A DNA stretch of 57,275 nucleotides, from positions 1 to 57,275 of the forward strand of contig NKJD01000021.1 in assembly GCA_002256385.1 (NCBI GenBank), in the 5' to 3' direction. Below are positions 54,234-57,275 of this stretch, piece after piece. Below the pieces are notes generated by a model. That model saw only the letters and a program-made list of their open reading frames with translations. It did no database searches and had not been told where the DNA came from. The DNA is from Flavobacterium sp. BFFFF2. GTDB taxonomy: Bacteria > Bacteroidota > Bacteroidia > Flavobacteriales > Flavobacteriaceae. Every line of letters starts with the position of its first letter. Position 1 is the stretch's first letter. The position numbers and the translations under genes were made by a program.

Positions 54234-54401
54234 ATGACGGTTGTAATCGACAAATCAAACGCAGATCACAGGTCAAAAATTCTAAGTGACAAATTGCAGA
54301 AGTCTACAAAAACTGGAAACCTGACCAAGCATTTTGGGAAGCTGAAAATAAATATTGATGGTTTGACGTTTCAAATTTCAACTAGAAAGAACGAAGATTG
54401 A
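54234..54401 (+). CDS. antitoxin-like small protein (partner of truncated PIN toxin)
   Basis: The 55-residue product (MTVVIDKSNADHRSKILSDK then LQKSTKTGNLTKHFGKLKIN then IDGLTFQISTRKNED) has the shape of a short Bacteroidota antitoxin, with a basic centre (KHFGKLK) and a charged C-terminus that continues directly into a PIN toxin frame. It appears to be intact. An upstream ATG at 54198 would add 12 residues, but the promoter box lies between the two. Confidence 0.6.
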   Translation: MTVVIDKSNADHRSKILSDKLQKSTKTGNLTKHFGKLKINIDGLTFQISTRKNED

Positions 54402-54744
54402 TTTTATCGCCGACACAAACTTTTTGATTTATCTTCATGAAGGCAATACAATTGTTGAACCATTTTTGGCTTACAACTTTGGGGTTTCCTTTATTTCAGA
54501 AATAGAATTGTTAGGATTTCATGGGATATCCAAATCTGAGGAGACTAAGCTTAAATCGCTTCTTACTAATTGCTTTCAAATTGATTGGAATAATAAAAGA
54601 ACAAACCTTTCTGCTAAAAAAGTTACCTACCATGTTTTTATAATTTCCGCTAGTCATGTCTCAATCTATCAAGCTGACCTTTTTATTTTTTACACTTTTT
54701 TGTATTGGTCAGACCCAATCAATTCTAGATTTAACAAAATCTAA
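54397..54744 (+). pseudogene. truncated PIN toxin without a normal start codon
   Basis: The frame overlapping the antitoxin stop reads IDFIADTNFLIYLHEGNTIV then FLAYNFGVSFISEIELLGFH, which is the N-terminal half of a VapC-like PIN toxin (DTNFLIYL; SEIELLGF; CFQIDWNN). No ATG or GTG precedes the conserved IDF; only ATT at 54397 or a TTG at 54424 is possible. After about 54600 the sequence no longer resembles a PIN domain (no LPDAIIAATA or TAD motif). The frame ends at 54744 inside the next gene. The expected second half seems to have been lost, so it is probably inactive. Confidence 0.7.
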
Positions 54745-55225
54745 AAAATACATGGCCGAAACTACTGAATTTATAAAATGGTTTCGGCGCAATGATACTA
54801 CAAAGCTCGTTTTAGTAAAAGAGTCAGCTAGTTGGAACGAGATTTTAAAAAATAACACCAACCTAGTGGCGGATAGCACTGTCTTTTCAAAGAAAGAAAT
54901 AGAGCTGATTAAGAGCCAATTGGCGTTAATTCCTTTTTTACAATGGAATGATATGATATTAAAAAATAGTACCATTGTTACTAAACAAGAAATAGACCAA
55001 TTTTTTGAGCAAAGTAATTTTGATGCTTACGAAGACATCAAGCAAAAATTCGGATCTGGATTTATGAATTTTAGTGCACCAATTTTTATTCGAAATGATA
55101 CTTACTGTATCTTTTACAATGATTATCATTTCGGTTGGACATGCGGAGGAGGAAGTTTATCGCTCTACAAAAAGGAGCATGGTAGTTGGACATTCGTAAA
55201 ATCATATTTTGAAAACCAATATTAG
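54656..55225 (+). CDS. putative secreted protein, unknown
   Basis: The 189-residue product has a signal peptide (MSQSIKLTFLFFTLFCIGQTQS) and no recognised domain. The mature part contains EFIKWFRRNDTTKLVLVKES, DFEQSNFDAYEDIKQKFGSG-like, and a C-terminal segment rich in aromatic residues (YCIFYNDYHFGWTCGGGSLS) that resembles the GxxCGxG tails of small exported beta proteins. It starts within the remains of the PIN toxin frame, so it may have arrived by the event that truncated the toxin. Confidence 0.65.
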   Translation: MSQSIKLTFLFFTLFCIGQTQSILDLTKSKKYMAETTEFIKWFRRNDTTKLVLVKESASWNEILKNNTNLVADSTVFSKKEIELIKSQLALIPFLQWNDMILKNSTIVTKQEIDQFFEQSNFDAYEDIKQKFGSGFMNFSAPIFIRNDTYCIFYNDYHFGWTCGGGSLSLYKKEHGSWTFVKSYFENQY

Positions 55226-55327
55226 ACTTGCTGCTTACTATGACAGACTATAAAACAACGCTTTCACTCCCAACCCTTCCTATCACAACTGATACCCACT
55301 AACCCCAAGTTCAACAGTCAATAGCAG

Positions 55328-55813
55328 ATGCCGAAAATTGTCCTGACCACTGAAATACATGCAACGCCCGACCTTTGTTTTGACCTGTCGCGCAGTATTG
55401 ACTTACACAAGATTTCGACGGCACACACCAACGAAGAAGCCATTGCCGGCACCACCAGCGGATTAATCAATTTGCACCAAACCGTTACTTGGCAAGCCAC
55501 GCATTTTGGCGTGAAACAACTGTTGACCTCCAAAATTACGGCCTTTGACCGCCCCCATTCTTTCACAGACGAACAAACCAAAGGCATTTTCAAATCGTTC
55601 AAACACATCCACCAATTCGAAAAAGTGGGAGACCAAACCATGATGACCGACATTTTTGAATTCCAGTCTCCATTTGGACTTTTGGGTCACATTTTCAACA
55701 GACTCATTTTGACCCGCTACATGAAAAAGCTATTAACTGACAGGAACCACTTCATCAAGGCATTTGCTGAAACCGATCAATGGCGGGAGGTAATACAGGA
55801 GTCGAAAGACTAA
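55328..55813 (+). CDS. SRPBCC-family lipid/ligand-binding protein
   Basis: The 161 residues fit a START/Bet v1-like (SRPBCC) fold: an N-terminal strand (KIVLTTEIHATPDLCFDLSR), the hydrophobic cavity segments TVTWQATHFGVKQLLTSKIT and FKHIHQFEKVGDQTMMTDIF, and a C-terminal helix (LTRYMKKLLTDRNHFIKAFA). These cytoplasmic proteins bind small hydrophobic ligands or act as cyclases; the ligand here is unknown. It is a single gene, with a heptamer (GCCGAAAGTC) just behind the stop. Confidence 0.82.
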   Translation: MPKIVLTTEIHATPDLCFDLSRSIDLHKISTAHTNEEAIAGTTSGLINLHQTVTWQATHFGVKQLLTSKITAFDRPHSFTDEQTKGIFKSFKHIHQFEKVGDQTMMTDIFEFQSPFGLLGHIFNRLILTRYMKKLLTDRNHFIKAFAETDQWREVIQESKD

Positions 55814-55852
55814 AGCCGAAAGTCTTTGGTTTCAGGTTTCAGGTTTGTTTTG

Positions 55853-55987
55853 GCGAGCTAAAGCTCGCGTACCTGACTGCCACTGGGCTTAATCAGAAAG
55901 TCTTAACTGTTTGTTTGCACAAGCTAAAGCTTGTGTACCTGAATTTCAAACGGGCATCATGGTTTTATTTTGCAAGCTAAAGCTTGC
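55853..55987. repeat. three AGCTAAAGCT hairpins with compensated arms
   Basis: GCGAGCTAAAGCTCGC (55853-55868), CACAAGCTAAAGCTTGTG (55918-55935) and GCAAGCTAAAGCTTGC (55972-55987) are each followed by GTACCTG. The arms differ but pairing is kept. Two copies then have ACTGCCACTGG. Confidence 0.85.
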
Positions 55988-56336
55988 GTACCTGACTGCC
56001 ACTGGCAGTCCTCCTCTTAATCTTAAATTCTTATGATCAAATGCTCCGTTCGAACCATTCGTTCCGATGGTTCTCGGGTCAGGTTTCAAGAGACTGGGCA
56101 GCTCTCGAACTGTCCTTTTTTTTTGCGAGTTTGCGAGATGTAGGGGCAGCTCTAGTGGTTCCCCTGTAATTGAACAGCTATTATTTATGGCAACCAGCTA
56201 GGGCCAGCCCCTTGTGGTTGCAAGCAAAGTTGTTGGTAGGTCCCATGATACAATTCACCAAATGGTCATTTGTAATTGGCCAGCCGGCAGCCCTGCCACG
56301 GCGAATCTTTATGTTGGTGATTTATGTGCTGATGAA

Positions 56337-56357
56337 GGGCGACCACAAGGGTCGCCC
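56337..56357. repeat. GGGCGACC-ACAA-GGTCGCCC hairpin
   Basis: An 8-bp stem with an ACAA loop, followed by CCTACAATG. This hairpin is familiar from the intergenic DNA of many bacteria. The rest of the gap 55988-56825 holds weaker hairpins (GGGCAGCTCTCGAACTGTCC near 56094, GGGGCAGCTCTAGTGGTTCC near 56143) and sequence without recognisable genes. Confidence 0.7.
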
Positions 56358-56825
56358 CTACAATGTGCTTTGTAGGCGATTGGGCTGTGATGTTGTATGA
56401 AACACCCCTCCCCTTCTAAAAAATGTTCATCAACTAAAAGCTGATTTAATTCTTGCTGCAATGAATCGGTTTCACGTTTTTTGTAAATGAAGTGGTTTAA
56501 ACTTTTTTGATTGCAGCGAAAAATGAGAATTTTTGTTCCAGATTTTAGCTTTTTTGCACTGCATAGCAGCGCTACGGAGTAATAAAAAGCTGAAACATGG
56601 GGCGAAAAGACCATTTTGCAGCCAATTGAAAAAAGTTTAAATCACTTCAATACCTCATCAAGGATTATTTTTATATTTAAAAAAGAGATTTCCGTTAATT
56701 TTTGCCCGCCATTTGGGTGCCATGAAATAAAGATTTTTGTGAAAAGTAATTGTATTTACCACCTACTTTAAATAGAGCCAAGTTGGCTGTAACCTTAAAC
56801 CAAAAAGCAAAAAAACGTTTAATAA

Positions 56826-57182
56826 ATGGCGAAAATAACCATACAAAGAACCAACGAGTACACCAATCGGATGAGGGATTACCACATTTATATCAATGAT
56901 AAAAAGGTGGGGACCATTGAAAATGGCGGTACCAAAGATTTTGAAATAGAAGAAGGAAGGCATACCATTGAAGCCAGAATAGATTGGTGCGCAAGCCCAA
57001 AAGTCAATGTGATAATTAAAAATGGGGAAACTAAAACGTTCAAAGTAGGTGGTTTCAAATATGGGAATTGGTTAATGCCCGTGTCTTTGATTTTGATTTT
57101 CCTGAGTTTTGTATTAGAACATTTTTTCAATTTTAACTACCTAGGGTTTGCTGAAAAACTCAAGCAACATTTAATTGATTGA
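56826..57182 (+). CDS. small beta-domain protein with C-terminal membrane helix
   Basis: The 118-residue product has an N-terminal beta sandwich-like domain (YHIYINDKKVGTIENGGTKD; TIEARIDWCASPKVNVIIKN; TKTFKVGGFKYGNWLMP) and one hydrophobic segment (SLILIFLSFVLEHFFNF, about 86-102). The pattern is a common hypothetical protein of Bacteroidota, related in style to PEGA-like domains. Function is unknown. It may overlap a minus-strand frame near the window end. Confidence 0.7.
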   Translation: MAKITIQRTNEYTNRMRDYHIYINDKKVGTIENGGTKDFEIEEGRHTIEARIDWCASPKVNVIIKNGETKTFKVGGFKYGNWLMPVSLILIFLSFVLEHFFNFNYLGFAEKLKQHLID

Positions 57183-57275
57183 TGAATGCTTCTTTGCTGA
57201 GATATTTTCCGCTGTTTAGTTCTAGGTTAGCTTTTATAAAAACTGATTTTAGTTGTTTGATCATAAATTTCCATA
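57160..57275 (-). CDS. possible C-terminal end of a gene entering from the right edge
   Basis: A minus-strand frame is open from the window edge to a stop at 57160, giving MIKQLKSVFIKANLELNSGK followed by YLSKEAFINQLNVA. It looks protein-like but is too short to identify, and it would overlap the previous gene by 23 bp. Weak. Confidence 0.25.
   Translation of the reverse strand, partial: WKFMIKQLKSVFIKANLELNSGKYLSKEAFINQLNVA

Noticed and set aside
56309..56614. Minus-strand open frame of 101 codons
   Set aside because: Its end is made of the GGGCGACC hairpin repeat, and the remaining part has no recognisable domain or promoter. It could be a remnant, but I cannot support it.

Overview
The window is a chromosomal stretch of a Bacteroidota bacterium, most likely of the Flavobacteriales. 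The evidence is a DUF6646-type outer-membrane protein, a 1363-residue surface protein with a choice-of-anchor-L domain and a C-terminal T9SS type B (gliding-motility) sorting domain, an IS982-type transposase remnant, DUF5522 and DUF4136 proteins, a lack of Shine-Dalgarno-like leaders, and many Bacteroidota -7 promoter boxes of the form TAnnTTTG. No rRNA, tRNA or CRISPR array was seen.

Layout. 0-10 kb: IS982 transposase tail, lipoprotein, mfd, glgB, an SRAP (HMCES/YedK) protein and pheT. 10-15 kb: small membrane and DUF2147 proteins, a RecD/Dda-like helicase and a BBP2-type porin, with long non-coding blocks of repeats. 16.1-24.5 kb: an AT-rich accessory island on the minus strand with a 1259-aa STAND NTPase carrying an N-terminal nuclease-like domain, an HNH endonuclease, a small secreted protein and an 823-aa HsdR_N-like plus P-loop ATPase. 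Its genes are separated by related inverted-repeat spacers. 25.6-33.8 kb: catabolism and biotin (gentisate dioxygenase with an FAH-family hydrolase, DUF5522 with urocanase, a PIN toxin with a 50-aa partner, bioD-bioA). 33.9-47.9 kb: T9SS cargo, thiL, a metallophosphatase, DUF6646, a CBM48-like protein, xerD, a trans-sulfuration enzyme, gmk, yicC, an amidinotransferase-fold hydrolase, an ArsC-like protein and an EamA transporter. 48.6-57.3 kb: lipoproteins, a polyprenyl synthetase, nudK, a DinB-like protein, DUF2130, a decayed PIN toxin-antitoxin locus, SRPBCC and small hypotheticals.

The most unusual content is non-coding. A dispersed element of about 300-360 bp occurs in at least eight full or partial copies (about 11, 15, 25 and 48 kb). 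It is built of nested inverted repeats, and one hairpin keeps its loop while its two stem arms change together between copies. Three further short hairpin families show the same compensated arm variation. Heptamer arrays (GAAAGTC-like or GGTTTAA-like) tend to begin at or just after stop codons, and one is translated into the C-terminus of the EamA transporter. Arrays of TTCAAT and of a 16-bp unit lie before start codons. The second focus is the defence-like island at 16-24.5 kb. All assignments come from reading the sequence and remembered family features; no search was run.
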